The notes beneath the pieces were generated by a model. That model made no database searches, was not told the origin of the DNA, and saw nothing but the letters and a program-made list of their open reading frames with translations. A stretch of 42,641 nucleotides of DNA from a virus: IMG/VR virus record IMGVR_UViG_3300047312_000208, positions 1 to 42,641 of that record. One strand, 5' to 3'. This document shows, one piece after another, positions 23,431 to 29,411 of the stretch. How positions within the stretch are numbered: the first letter of the stretch is position 1; every line of letters starts with the position of its first letter. The position numbers and the translations under genes are program-made.

Positions 23431-24164
23431 GCGAGTTGAACTTCGAGCAGCCCGAGCTAGCTCAGGACGTTTGGAACATCTGCCTCTACGGGCCGACCGG
23501 CAACGGCAAGACGATCGGGGCCTGCTCGGCACCCGGCCCGCTGCTCCTGGTCAACGCCGAGGGGGCCGATCGCAGTCGCAAAGCGCACGGCATCTTCGGC
23601 GAGCGGATCAAGGAGGTCCGGCTCGACAAGAGCAACGCCGCCGCGGTGCTCGAGAAGGTCTACCTGTCGGCGAAGGCCGGCGAGTTCAAGACCTACGTGT
23701 TCGACACCGCCGGGGAGATCTACCAGGCCCTCCTTGACGAGGCGTCGAGCAGCGGCAAGGTCAGCCTGCCGATGCGCGGCGATGCCGTCGAGAAGCTCGA
23801 ACGCTATTACCGCTCGATGCGCGACCTCCCGGTCAACGTCGTGATCGTCGCCCAGGAGCAGATCGGCGACCAGGAGGAGGAGGTCGTCCGCTTCCCCCAG
23901 GTCGGGCCGCAGAAACCGCGGCTCAGCGGCAAGGTGCAGGAGTTCGTCTCGATCCTCGCCTACGTCGGGGTGATCCCCGAGGAGGGCGACAAATCGCGCC
24001 GGTACGTCGGGCAGCTGGTCGAAGCCGCCGGCCGCAAGGCGAAGGACAGTTCCGGCGGCCTTGGTGACTTCCGCGATCTCGATCTGACCGACTGGATCGA
24101 CACGGCAACTGCCGCAATGAAAAACGAGCCGCCCAAAGCGGAGAAGACGGAGGAGAGCAAGTGA
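23427..24164 (+). CDS. Sak4-like RecA-fold ATPase, phage recombinase
   Basis: A 245-aa protein. Walker A is GPTGNGKT (22-29) and the Walker B strand YVFDTAGE lies near residue 91-97; VVIVAQEQ provides the sensor Gln. Short P-loop proteins of this AAA_24/Sak4 type catalyse single-strand annealing or strand exchange in phages. ATG 23427 overlaps the nuclease stop by ATGA, and the next gene is an SSB-like protein, forming a nuclease-recombinase-SSB set. Confidence 0.75.
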   Translation: MSELNFEQPELAQDVWNICLYGPTGNGKTIGACSAPGPLLLVNAEGADRSRKAHGIFGERIKEVRLDKSNAAAVLEKVYLSAKAGEFKTYVFDTAGEIYQALLDEASSSGKVSLPMRGDAVEKLERYYRSMRDLPVNVVIVAQEQIGDQEEEVVRFPQVGPQKPRLSGKVQEFVSILAYVGVIPEEGDKSRRYVGQLVEAAGRKAKDSSGGLGDFRDLDLTDWIDTATAAMKNEPPKAEKTEESK

Positions 24165-24640
24165 GCTTCAAACTGAGTCTGGACGACGTCGAGCCCTGGA
24201 CCCCCGGCGGCATGATCCTCGGCCCCGGCGCTCACCCGATCCGGGTGGTCGAGGAAGAGGTCGATGAATCCGGCGATCACCCGGTGGTCAAGGTCCAGAT
24301 GGTCGCGACCGGCGGCGAGGAAAAGGGCGGCGAGATCCGCGACTGGATCCACGTCACCGAAAAGACCCTCGGCCGCATCGCCCAGATCTACAAGGCGTTC
24401 GGCATCGAGGTCCCGGCCGGCGAGTTCGAGTGGATCCCGATTGACGACAAGGAGGCGAAGATCATCGTCGTCAAGGAGCCGCGCCGCGACGGCGAGAAGG
24501 ACGACCAGGGCAACGTCAAGCTGGTCTCCGAAGTGAAGGCGTACGCGCCCCTCAGCGACGCCGACAAGGCCGTCCAGGGCACCAAGGACGCCTTCGCCGC
24601 GACGGAGGTCAAGGGCAAGGACGACGACATTCCCTTCTAA
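24161..24640 (+). CDS. DUF669-like single-stranded DNA-binding protein
   Basis: A 159-aa protein with a GTG start in GTGA overlap. The body (residues 1-110) fits DUF669, a phage family associated with ssDNA binding near Sak4-type recombinases. The C-terminus ends in DDDIPF, the acidic tip by which bacterial SSBs recruit partner proteins. It probably coats ssDNA during replication and recombination. No OB-fold signature is certain by eye. Confidence 0.7.
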   Translation: MSFKLSLDDVEPWTPGGMILGPGAHPIRVVEEEVDESGDHPVVKVQMVATGGEEKGGEIRDWIHVTEKTLGRIAQIYKAFGIEVPAGEFEWIPIDDKEAKIIVVKEPRRDGEKDDQGNVKLVSEVKAYAPLSDADKAVQGTKDAFAATEVKGKDDDIPF

Positions 24641-24642
24641 AG

Positions 24643-25194
24643 ATGGCAGGTAAACCGAGCAAGAAAAAGCCGTCCCCGGTCAAGCGCTCGAAGGAGGCTG
24701 AGGCTGCCTTCAAAGTCGAGCGCAAGATCGTGGACGGCTGCTCGGCGATCCGCCGCGTCTGGGTTGCTCTCGCCTCCTACTTGAGCGACTTCCACGAGAG
24801 CAAGATGTGGGAGCAGCTCGGCCACGACAGCCTCGAGGAATGGTTGGGTGCACCGGAGATCGGGCTCAGCCGCTCGCACGTCTACGCGCTGATCGAGGCG
24901 TACCGCGAGCTGGTCGTCAACCGCGGCTTGGACGAAGAGGAACTGGCGAAGCTGGAGGCCACGAAGATCGCTCAGGTGCTGCCGGCGCTGCGCCGCGGCG
25001 ACGTCGACCTCGAGACCGCGCTCGCCGACTGCGAGACCCTCTCGCGCTCGGCGCTGCGGGAGAAGTACGGCAAGGCACTGCCGGCGTCGCGCAAACCGCT
25101 AATCAAATGTGAGGACTGCGGGGCGATGCGCCAGGTGCACGATCCCGAAGCCGACCCCGAGTCGATCCCAGGGCAGACCTCGCTTGAGACGTGA
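24643..25194 (+). CDS. Putative HTH DNA-binding protein with C-terminal zinc motif
   Basis: A 183-aa protein. The N-terminus is Lys-rich. A helical region (residues 65-95: LEEWLGAPEIGLSRSHVYAL) looks like a helix-turn-helix of the type found in ParB/KorB-like and phage regulatory proteins, followed by helical repeats. The C-terminus has CEDCGAMRQVHD. It might regulate transcription or segregation. Family unproven. Confidence 0.6.
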   Translation: MAGKPSKKKPSPVKRSKEAEAAFKVERKIVDGCSAIRRVWVALASYLSDFHESKMWEQLGHDSLEEWLGAPEIGLSRSHVYALIEAYRELVVNRGLDEEELAKLEATKIAQVLPALRRGDVDLETALADCETLSRSALREKYGKALPASRKPLIKCEDCGAMRQVHDPEADPESIPGQTSLET

Positions 25195-25466
25195 GGCCCG
25201 AGAAGGCGTGTGTCAGGTGCAGGGTCGTCAAGCCGATCACCGCTTTCGGCCTTCGGAAGTCGGGCTGGGACGGCCACCTTGCGGTCTGCCGGGACTGTGT
25301 CGAGGAGATGCGACGTGAAGCGGAGCGCACCCTCGAGCGACTTGACCAAGGCGTTTCACCGAGCGGCGATGAGGCAGATCCGGCATCCGATGTTCATCGA
25401 CCAACGGCCGGTCTGCTGGCTCGCGCCGTTCGATCCACAGCGGAAGCCCTGCGGCGGCGGCACTAA
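25191..25466 (+). CDS. Zinc-ribbon protein (HNH-associated type)
   Basis: A 91-aa ORF with a GTG start overlapping the previous stop. Residues 7-36 (CVRCRVVKPITAFGLRK, then CRDC) follow the common phage pattern CxxC...KP...F...CxxC seen before HNH domains. The C-terminal half is encoded over 152 bases that are also coding in another frame for the next gene, so the protein's true end may lie earlier or the two genes may once have been one. Confidence 0.6.
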   Translation: MRPEKACVRCRVVKPITAFGLRKSGWDGHLAVCRDCVEEMRREAERTLERLDQGVSPSGDEADPASDVHRPTAGLLARAVRSTAEALRRRH

Positions 25467-25743
25467 GTGGGAGGCGTTCCACTACATCGGGCGCCAGGCG
25501 GTCCGCAACTGCCCGACGCTCGTCGGCCTCGATCCCGAGCTGGTTGAGCTGGCCGAATGGGATCCGCGGAACGCCGGTCTGGGTTGCGTCGAGCACCATC
25601 GGCGCTTCGATTCCCACGCGACTCCCGAGCTGAGCGTTCCATATGAAACGCTGCCGACCGAGGTCGTGGAGTTCATCGCCGATTGGGGGCTCGAGTCGGA
25701 GTGCGAGCGCAAGTTCCCGATCGCGCCGCTTTCGCCGCTGTAG
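25315..25743 (+). CDS. HNH-like protein
   Basis: A 142-aa protein with a GTG start after GAGGAG at ideal spacing. RPVCWLAPFD, CGGGTKWEAFHYIGR and LGCVEHHRRFDSH carry Cys and paired His that resemble a degenerate HNH/zinc-bound nuclease. It overlaps the zinc-ribbon ORF by 152 bases in another frame. In many phages a CxxC ribbon and an HNH core form one protein, so a frameshift or programmed slippage between these two is possible. An internal ATG at 25369 is an alternative start. Confidence 0.6.
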   Translation: MKRSAPSSDLTKAFHRAAMRQIRHPMFIDQRPVCWLAPFDPQRKPCGGGTKWEAFHYIGRQAVRNCPTLVGLDPELVELAEWDPRNAGLGCVEHHRRFDSHATPELSVPYETLPTEVVEFIADWGLESECERKFPIAPLSPL

Positions 25744-25747
25744 GCCC

Positions 25748-25753
25748 TATAAT
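25748..25753 (+). promoter_or_regulatory. Consensus TATAAT -10 box
   Basis: A perfect TATAAT lies 4 bases after the HNH-like gene stop in an otherwise GC-rich sequence. No good -35 box is found 16-18 bp upstream, so promoter activity is uncertain. Confidence 0.4.
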
Positions 25754-25799
25754 CGTGCCTGCCCGTGTGCAGTCCCTCCACATACCGAGGGACAGCCAA

Positions 25800-26042
25800 G
25801 TGCCCGGTGAACGCCGCGTGCCCTTGACCCACGAGGCACAGAGGACTCTCCTCCTCGCCCGCCGCCGCCGGATCCCTACCGGCTTCGACACAGGGCGGCG
25901 GGAGCTTCGCCGGACTGCGGCTCGTCAGGGCCAGCGGACCAAACGACCGACTGAGAAGGGTGCACCTGCACGGCTGCCTGGCTGGGGGTGGCCTGCCACG
26001 GCGTCCGGCGAGGAGAGCTTCACGGCGGTCGGGACGCGTTGA
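25800..26042 (+). CDS. Possible small Arg-rich protein
   Basis: An 80-codon open frame with GTG 25800 about 8 bases after GAGGGA. Product is very basic (RTLLLARRRRIPTGF, RRELRRTAARQGQRTKR). Its end runs into the tRNA-like element at 26024, which makes it doubtful. It could be a chance frame in a regulatory region. Confidence 0.35.
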   Translation: MPGERRVPLTHEAQRTLLLARRRRIPTGFDTGRRELRRTAARQGQRTKRPTEKGAPARLPGWGWPATASGEESFTAVGTR

Positions 26043-26129
26043 GTAAGTCGCCCGAGCATGGCAGGCACGTGACCCCGCTTCGGCCTGTGAGCAACTCGGG
26101 AGAGGCCGGTTCGACTCCGGCGGCCGCCA
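26024..26129 (+). other. tRNA-like element with abnormal anticodon arm
   Basis: GGCGGTC (26024-26030) pairs with GGCCGCC (26122-26128) as a 7-bp acceptor with A next. GCCGG-TTCGACT-CCGGC (26105-26121) is a perfect T-arm. GAC/GTC (26033-26035/26047-26049) could be a 3-bp D-stem and CCCGAG/CTCGGG (26051-26056/26095-26100) a 6-bp anticodon stem. But the anticodon loop would be 38 nt rather than 7, and removing 31 nt never gives a U33-containing loop. It may be a tRNA mimic, a degenerate tRNA or a second integration-site-like sequence. Confidence 0.5.
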
Positions 26130-26164
26130 CCCCTTCGTACGTTTGTCCGGCCGGCAGGATTCGA

Positions 26165-26193
26165 TTGACTGTGGGCACACTGTCCACTAGGGT
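26165..26193 (+). promoter_or_regulatory. Strong promoter with overlapping operator
   Basis: TTGACT (26165-26170), 17 bp, TAGGGT (26188-26193). The spacer carries ACTGTGGGCACACTGT (26168-26183), an imperfect palindrome; its 13-bp core GACTGTGGGCACA recurs at 29759-29771 on the other strand. The ATG of the next gene is 7 bases after the -10, so the transcript is probably leaderless. Confidence 0.75.
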
Positions 26194-26199
26194 TGCGGC

Positions 26200-26394
26200 A
26201 TGGAGCGCTGCCCCGTTCACCGTGAACTCCCGGCCCGACGTTGCAAGACGCGCGGCTGTCGAGTGTGGCTCAGCTCGGCCAACCCGAGCGAGAACTGCTC
26301 CGAACACGGCGGTTGGGTGCGGCTCCGCGAAGAGGGTTCGGCTCGCGCTCGCCGGGTGCGCGGCGAAGATCTCAGCGACCTACTCGCGGTCTAG
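26200..26394 (+). CDS. Small zinc-finger protein, leaderless
   Basis: A 64-aa protein beginning at ATG 26200, essentially at the expected transcription start, without a Shine-Dalgarno sequence. CPVH (4-7), CKTRGC (15-20) and NCSEHGG (32-38) give two possible Cys/His zinc sites, then an Arg/Glu-rich tail. It is controlled by the promoter with the shared 13-bp operator, so it may be an early regulator. No family recognised. Confidence 0.65.
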   Translation: MERCPVHRELPARRCKTRGCRVWLSSANPSENCSEHGGWVRLREEGSARARRVRGEDLSDLLAV

Positions 26395-26404
26395 ACTGCT
26401 CGCC

Positions 26405-26941
26405 GTGAGCACCACGGTTGCCGAGCCAGTCCCCACCTACACCGAAGCAGAGCGACGGATGGCGATGTCGGTCTACGCCTTCGTCTCCGGCCGCCAGAAG
26501 GCCGGTGAGCAGCTCCTCGCCGAAGCCGAGCTGGAGGTCAAGTGGGCGACGCTGCGCAGTTGGGTGAGTCGCTACCGCGATGACTATGCTCAGGTCAAGG
26601 CCGAAGTGGACGAGCACGCTCGCTCGATCCTCGGTGACTCGCATCGGCGTCTCGCGACGATGGCGATGGAGAACGAGGAGGAGGCGCTCCGCCAGGTGGC
26701 GACCCTGCTCGAAGAGGGCAAGGTCACCCCGAAGGAACTGCCCAAGCTGCTGCAGGCCCACGGGATCATCTCCGGGATCCACACCGAGAAGTCAGAGCTG
26801 CTCGCCGGCCACCCGACGTCGCGAGTCGCCTCGGACATCGGCGATATCGAAGCCGCCCTCGAGGCCGCTGGAGTCCAGGTGATCCAAGGCGTCGCTACTG
26901 AGGAGCCGGTCCCCGAGTTGCCGGCGCCGAGTGATGAGTGA
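26405..26941 (+). CDS. Terminase small subunit-like DNA-binding protein
   Basis: A 178-aa protein with a GTG start at 26405. Residues about 12-50 (TEAERRMAMSVYAF... WATLRSWVSRYRDDY) form an HTH; residues 55-110 are a long helix of the kind that oligomerises small terminases; the acidic C-terminus would contact the large subunit. TerS recognises phage DNA for packaging. It is 8.2 kb from the large terminase, which is unusual, so a general HTH regulator is the alternative. Confidence 0.6.
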   Translation: MSTTVAEPVPTYTEAERRMAMSVYAFVSGRQKAGEQLLAEAELEVKWATLRSWVSRYRDDYAQVKAEVDEHARSILGDSHRRLATMAMENEEEALRQVATLLEEGKVTPKELPKLLQAHGIISGIHTEKSELLAGHPTSRVASDIGDIEAALEAAGVQVIQGVATEEPVPELPAPSDE

Positions 26942-27125
26942 GATATGGCCGGACATAGTTCCCGACCCGACGTTGCCCGAGGACCACGTGAAGATCCTCT
27001 ATGGCGAGACGGCCGTCGTCTACCGCGCCGACTATGAGGCCGAGACGCTGGTCGCAGTGGCGAGCTGGCCGGAGATCCCGGTCAAGAATCATCGCCAGCT
27101 AGGGCCCAAAAACGCCGCGCCCTAA
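26934..27125 (+). CDS. Small protein, unrecognised, convergent with the leftward cassette
   Basis: A 63-aa protein starting at ATG 26934 inside the end of the TerS-like gene (8-base overlap). Mixed sequence (EDHVKILYGETAVVYRADYE) suggests a small alpha/beta fold. Its TAA (27123-27125) overlaps the stop of the opposite-strand protease gene, with no terminator between them. Confidence 0.6.
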   Translation: MSEIWPDIVPDPTLPEDHVKILYGETAVVYRADYEAETLVAVASWPEIPVKNHRQLGPKNAAP

Positions 27126-27544
27126 GAGCGAGTCAGCGAGCGCCAGGTGAGCGCCCAGCAGACCGGCGGCAGGTGCGAGGGGTCCGGGTACATGATCGAC
27201 CGCGGGTCGGTGGAGTGCTGCAGGCCGCGCAGGTGCCCCAGCTCGTGAGCCTCGAACATGCAGGCCGCGCCGATGTTGCGCGGAGCTGCCAGGGAGCGCA
27301 CGACGTAGAGCCAGCAGGGTTGCGGGACGGCGGTAGTGATCGTCGCTTCGCCCATGATCCCGGCCCCTAGCGAGCCGTCAGGGACGATCTGCCGATCCAG
27401 CGATGTGCAATTCAACGGCCCGCCGCCCCAGAATCGCTCTGCGGCCGTGTAAGCCCTTGCGAGTGAGGGCGTGAAGGGCGCCGCCGACGCTGCCGGCGCG
27501 GCGATCAAGCCGGCCAGCAGCGCAGCGGTGAGGGCACGTTTCAT
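27122..27544 (-). CDS. Secreted zinc metalloprotease, metzincin/matrixin-like
   Basis: A 140-aa protein. Residues 1-22 are a signal peptide (MKRALTAALLAGLIAAPAAS, cleavage near ASA-AP). The active site is the full metzincin signature HExxHxxGxxH (H100, E101, H104, H110: HELGHLRGLQH), followed by a Met-turn IMYP (117-120). Four mature Cys (46, 77, 95, 129) may form disulfides. The mature part, about 118 aa, is near the minimum for a matrixin-like fold. Its ATG overlaps the previous stop (ATGA). It would act outside the host membrane; substrate unknown. Secreted proteases are rare in phage genomes. Confidence 0.8.
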   Translation of the reverse strand: MKRALTAALLAGLIAAPAASAAPFTPSLARAYTAAERFWGGGPLNCTSLDRQIVPDGSLGAGIMGEATITTAVPQPCWLYVVRSLAAPRNIGAACMFEAHELGHLRGLQHSTDPRSIMYPDPSHLPPVCWALTWRSLTRS

Positions 27545-27897
27545 GGCGCGGGGATCGCCTCTACGGCCTCGTGGGCGTCGTACAGCAGACTCCCCCATTC
27601 GGTGAACGCCTCGACCTTGCCCGGCGTCACGTTGCCAATCGCACGGATGCGCGACCAGGCCGGTGCTCCCGGCGCTTTGACTTGCCACCCCGGCCCCAGC
27701 TCGCGAGCCCGGACCGTGTGGGACTGCGTTGCTTCGAGCTGGCGGCAGCGATCCTCCAGCGCGTTCTTGTATTCGATCAGCGAGTCTGTCGAGCTGTCCT
27801 CCTCCTCGCTGTAGCTGCAGGCCGCGCGCAACTCGGCCAGGGGATCGACGTCGGCCCCCAGGCCGTCAGCGGTTGCCATCTCTTGCTCTGCGTTCAT
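27541..27897 (-). CDS. Protein of leftward cassette, unrecognised
   Basis: A 118-aa acidic protein. ATG 27897 follows AAAGGAG and is preferred to an upstream ATG that would translate the hairpin spacer. Residues 30-65 are helical and charged (LIEYKNALEDRCRQLEA). The C-terminal half may be a small beta fold. It is coupled to the protease gene by ATGA. Function unknown. Confidence 0.7.
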   Translation of the reverse strand: MNAEQEMATADGLGADVDPLAELRAACSYSEEEDSSTDSLIEYKNALEDRCRQLEATQSHTVRARELGPGWQVKAPGAPAWSRIRAIGNVTPGKVEAFTEWGSLLYDAHEAVEAIPAP

Positions 27898-27968
27898 GGG
27901 TGCTCCTTTGGTCGTGTTGGGTGCTGCAAGGGGCGCCGGGGAATCGAACCCCGGCAACTCCATTCGCC
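27898..27968 (-). ncRNA. 71-nt intercistronic element with T-arm-like hairpin (copy 2)
   Basis: The spacer is exactly 71 nt, like copy 1 at 28901-28971, and about 73 percent identical to it (52 of 71 by eye). A perfect 7-bp stem GCCGGGG/CCCCGGC (27955-27949 and 27941-27935) encloses TTCGATT, a consensus tRNA T-loop. Two stem pairs differ from copy 1 by compensatory swaps. The 3' part ends in AAAGGAG, the ribosome-binding site of the next gene. No acceptor or anticodon arm is present. Confidence 0.7.
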
Positions 27969-28322
27969 CTAGACCGCAGTCGGCTCGCGCCGCTGCAGCA
28001 AGCCGACCAGCTCGACCAGCTCAGTCACTTCGCTCTGCGATGCCTTCAGCTGGGCGCGTAGCGCGGTGACGCTCGGCCCCCGTCGCTTCGCCTTGACCTT
28101 CGCCCGTGGCTTCTTGAAGGCCGCCAAGCGAGCCCGAGCAGCTCCGATGCTCTGCCCGTCATCCAACGGCGCCAGGCCGTGTCGACCGCGGATCTCAGTC
28201 GAGACCACGAGGACCCGGTCATAGGCGCCGACCGCCGCTGCCAGCTCAGCTCGCGGCAGCTTCGCCATCGGTCGATTGCGAGCCCGTCTCGCCTTGCTCG
28301 TGTACTCCGGTCCGCCGATCAT
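27969..28322 (-). CDS. Basic protein of leftward cassette, unrecognised
   Basis: A 117-aa protein, very basic in the first 90 residues (KARRARNRPMAKLPRAELAA, FKKPRAKVKAKRRGPS), ending in a helix that could dimerise (LRAQLKASQSEVTELVELVG). Its ATG overlaps the upstream stop (ATGA). It may bind nucleic acid. No family recognised. A short ATG at residue 19 is an alternative start. Confidence 0.65.
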   Translation of the reverse strand: MIGGPEYTSKARRARNRPMAKLPRAELAAAVGAYDRVLVVSTEIRGRHGLAPLDDGQSIGAARARLAAFKKPRAKVKAKRRGPSVTALRAQLKASQSEVTELVELVGLLQRREPTAV

Positions 28323-28900
28323 TCGCTCAGCTCCGGCACGACCCGGCGGGCGAACTCTTCAGCCGTCTCCCGATCATCACCGAGCAGCTCGACCTCTGCC
28401 GACCCCGACCAGGAGTAGCGGTAGACGATCCGCCGAATGTGATGACCCTGTACTGCGTTGTGTTCGCATTCGACCACGAGACGCCGATCCGGCCCTCCCG
28501 TGCCGAGCACGATTTCAAAGCAGACCGTGCGGTCGACGCAGAGCGGCAGCTGGTAGAGCCGCTCTTGTGCTGCCTCGACGATTTCTGACTCGTCCGCTGG
28601 CCCCTCCAGGTCGAGCACGTGGAGCATCTGGGTCTTATCCAACTCGCGGCCGCCTTCAGCGAGCGCGACGAGCAAGGCGATGTCGTCCAGCGCGTCCCGC
28701 ATCGACACGCCGACGTAGGCGGTGACGTCCGTCTCGTCTTCAGAGGGGTGGATGCGAATCCCTTCGCCGCGGTCGATCCGCCTTTCCGCCTCACGGCGGT
28801 AGACGTCTTTCTCAGTGGGCGAGAGATGGCGCCAGACCTTGACGGCATCGCTCGCTAGCTGCTTGGCCGCCGCTTCGCGGTCGGTGGTGATCTCACTCAT
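28319..28900 (-). CDS. Protein of leftward cassette, unrecognised
   Basis: A 193-aa acidic protein. ATG 28900 follows GAAGGAG; the longer frame would translate the hairpin spacer and is rejected. N-terminal helices (AAAKQLASDAVKVWRHLSPTEKD) are followed by an alpha/beta body with strands such as TVCFEIVLGTGGPDRRLVVE and an acidic end. No catalytic motif seen. It is coupled to the next basic protein by ATGA, so an acidic-basic pair that binds each other is possible. Confidence 0.7.
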   Translation of the reverse strand: MSEITTDREAAAKQLASDAVKVWRHLSPTEKDVYRREAERRIDRGEGIRIHPSEDETDVTAYVGVSMRDALDDIALLVALAEGGRELDKTQMLHVLDLEGPADESEIVEAAQERLYQLPLCVDRTVCFEIVLGTGGPDRRLVVECEHNAVQGHHIRRIVYRYSWSGSAEVELLGDDRETAEEFARRVVPELSE

Positions 28901-28971
28901 GGGAACTCCTTCGGTTGCGTTCATGGGTACAAGGCGCGGCCGGGAATCGAACCCGGCCAACTCCAGGCGCG
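28901..28971 (-). ncRNA. 71-nt intercistronic element with T-arm-like hairpin (copy 1)
   Basis: A 71-nt spacer between a 57-aa gene and the 193-aa gene. The stem GGCCGGG/CCCGGCC (28958-28952 and 28944-28938) encloses TTCGATT. The hairpin begins 13 nt after the upstream stop and ends 37 nt before the next start, the same distances as copy 2. Position 15-33 is G-C here and C-G in copy 2; position 17-31 is C-G here and G-C there. Function unknown: RNA processing site, translation control or tRNA mimicry are options. Confidence 0.7.
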
Positions 28972-29145
28972 CTAGAGAGGCTCAGGCAGGCCGAGCCATT
29001 CGCGGATTGCCCGTTCCCCGTTGCCAGTGAGCCGGGCGGCGCGTTCGACGCTTTCAGCGACGCTCATCCCCATCGCCCGCCCATCGAGGAAGGCCGTGCG
29101 AGCCTCTCGCTTGACTGCGTCGACCGTGGTCCGTGTGGTTGCCAT
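28972..29145 (-). CDS. 57-aa helical protein of leftward cassette
   Basis: A 57-aa protein with ATG at 29145-29143 sharing one base with the upstream stop (TGATG). It is helical and basic: TRTTVDAVKREARTAFLDG, then MSVAESVERAARLTGNGE and IREWLGL. The second half resembles a small helix-turn-helix or Arc-like unit, so it might be the DNA-binding regulator of its own cassette (inference). Confidence 0.6.
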   Translation of the reverse strand: MATTRTTVDAVKREARTAFLDGRAMGMSVAESVERAARLTGNGERAIREWLGLPEPL

Positions 29146-29345
29146 CAGGACTGGTCGATCAGGAAGCCGACGACGCCCAAGTGGTAGTGGCGCTCGACGT
29201 AGGTGAGGATCTGCGCATCCGGCGTCTCATCGAGCAGGAAGCGGGCGTCCTCGTAGCACTCCAGCTCGAAGGGGTCGCAGTCAGCGATCCAATCGCGCAT
29301 CGAGTCGAGGGTCTGTGCCGATTGCTCGGCGAGTGTGCGTGGCAT
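29145..29345 (-). CDS. First gene of leftward cassette, small acidic protein
   Basis: A 66-aa acidic protein. ATG 29345 is chosen because GAAGGAG lies at ideal spacing; an ATG 30 bases upstream has none. Its leader (ATGAACG...CCGAAGGAGCACC) resembles those of the genes at 28900 and 27897. Sequence is helical (AEQSAQTLDSMRDWIADCD). No family recognised. Confidence 0.65.
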   Translation of the reverse strand: MPRTLAEQSAQTLDSMRDWIADCDPFELECYEDARFLLDETPDAQILTYVERHYHLGVVGFLIDQS

Positions 29346-29382
29346 CTGGTGCTCCTTCGGTCGTAGGTCGTTCATGCCCGAT

Positions 29383-29411
29383 CATCATCGCCCTTCGGCG
29401 CCCACAGTCAA
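29383..29411 (-). promoter_or_regulatory. Putative promoter of the leftward cassette
   Basis: On the minus strand TTGACT (29411-29406) is followed by a 17-bp spacer and ATGATG (29388-29383), a poor -10. The first 12 bases, TTGACTGTGGGC, are identical to the start of the promoter at 26165, so the -35 and operator are shared. Confidence 0.5.

Noticed and set aside
22261-23532. 423-aa minus-strand open frame
   Set aside because: Antisense to the Cas4-like nuclease gene, whose motifs are clear.
26024-26129. tRNA with a removable 31-nt intron
   Set aside because: None of the ways to remove 31 nt from the anticodon loop gives a loop with U at position 33, and bacterial tRNA introns of this size are not known.
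27898-27963. N-terminal extension of the 118-aa protein through the hairpin spacer
   Set aside because: The internal ATG at 27897 has AAAGGAG at ideal spacing, and the extension would merely translate the T-arm-like hairpin.
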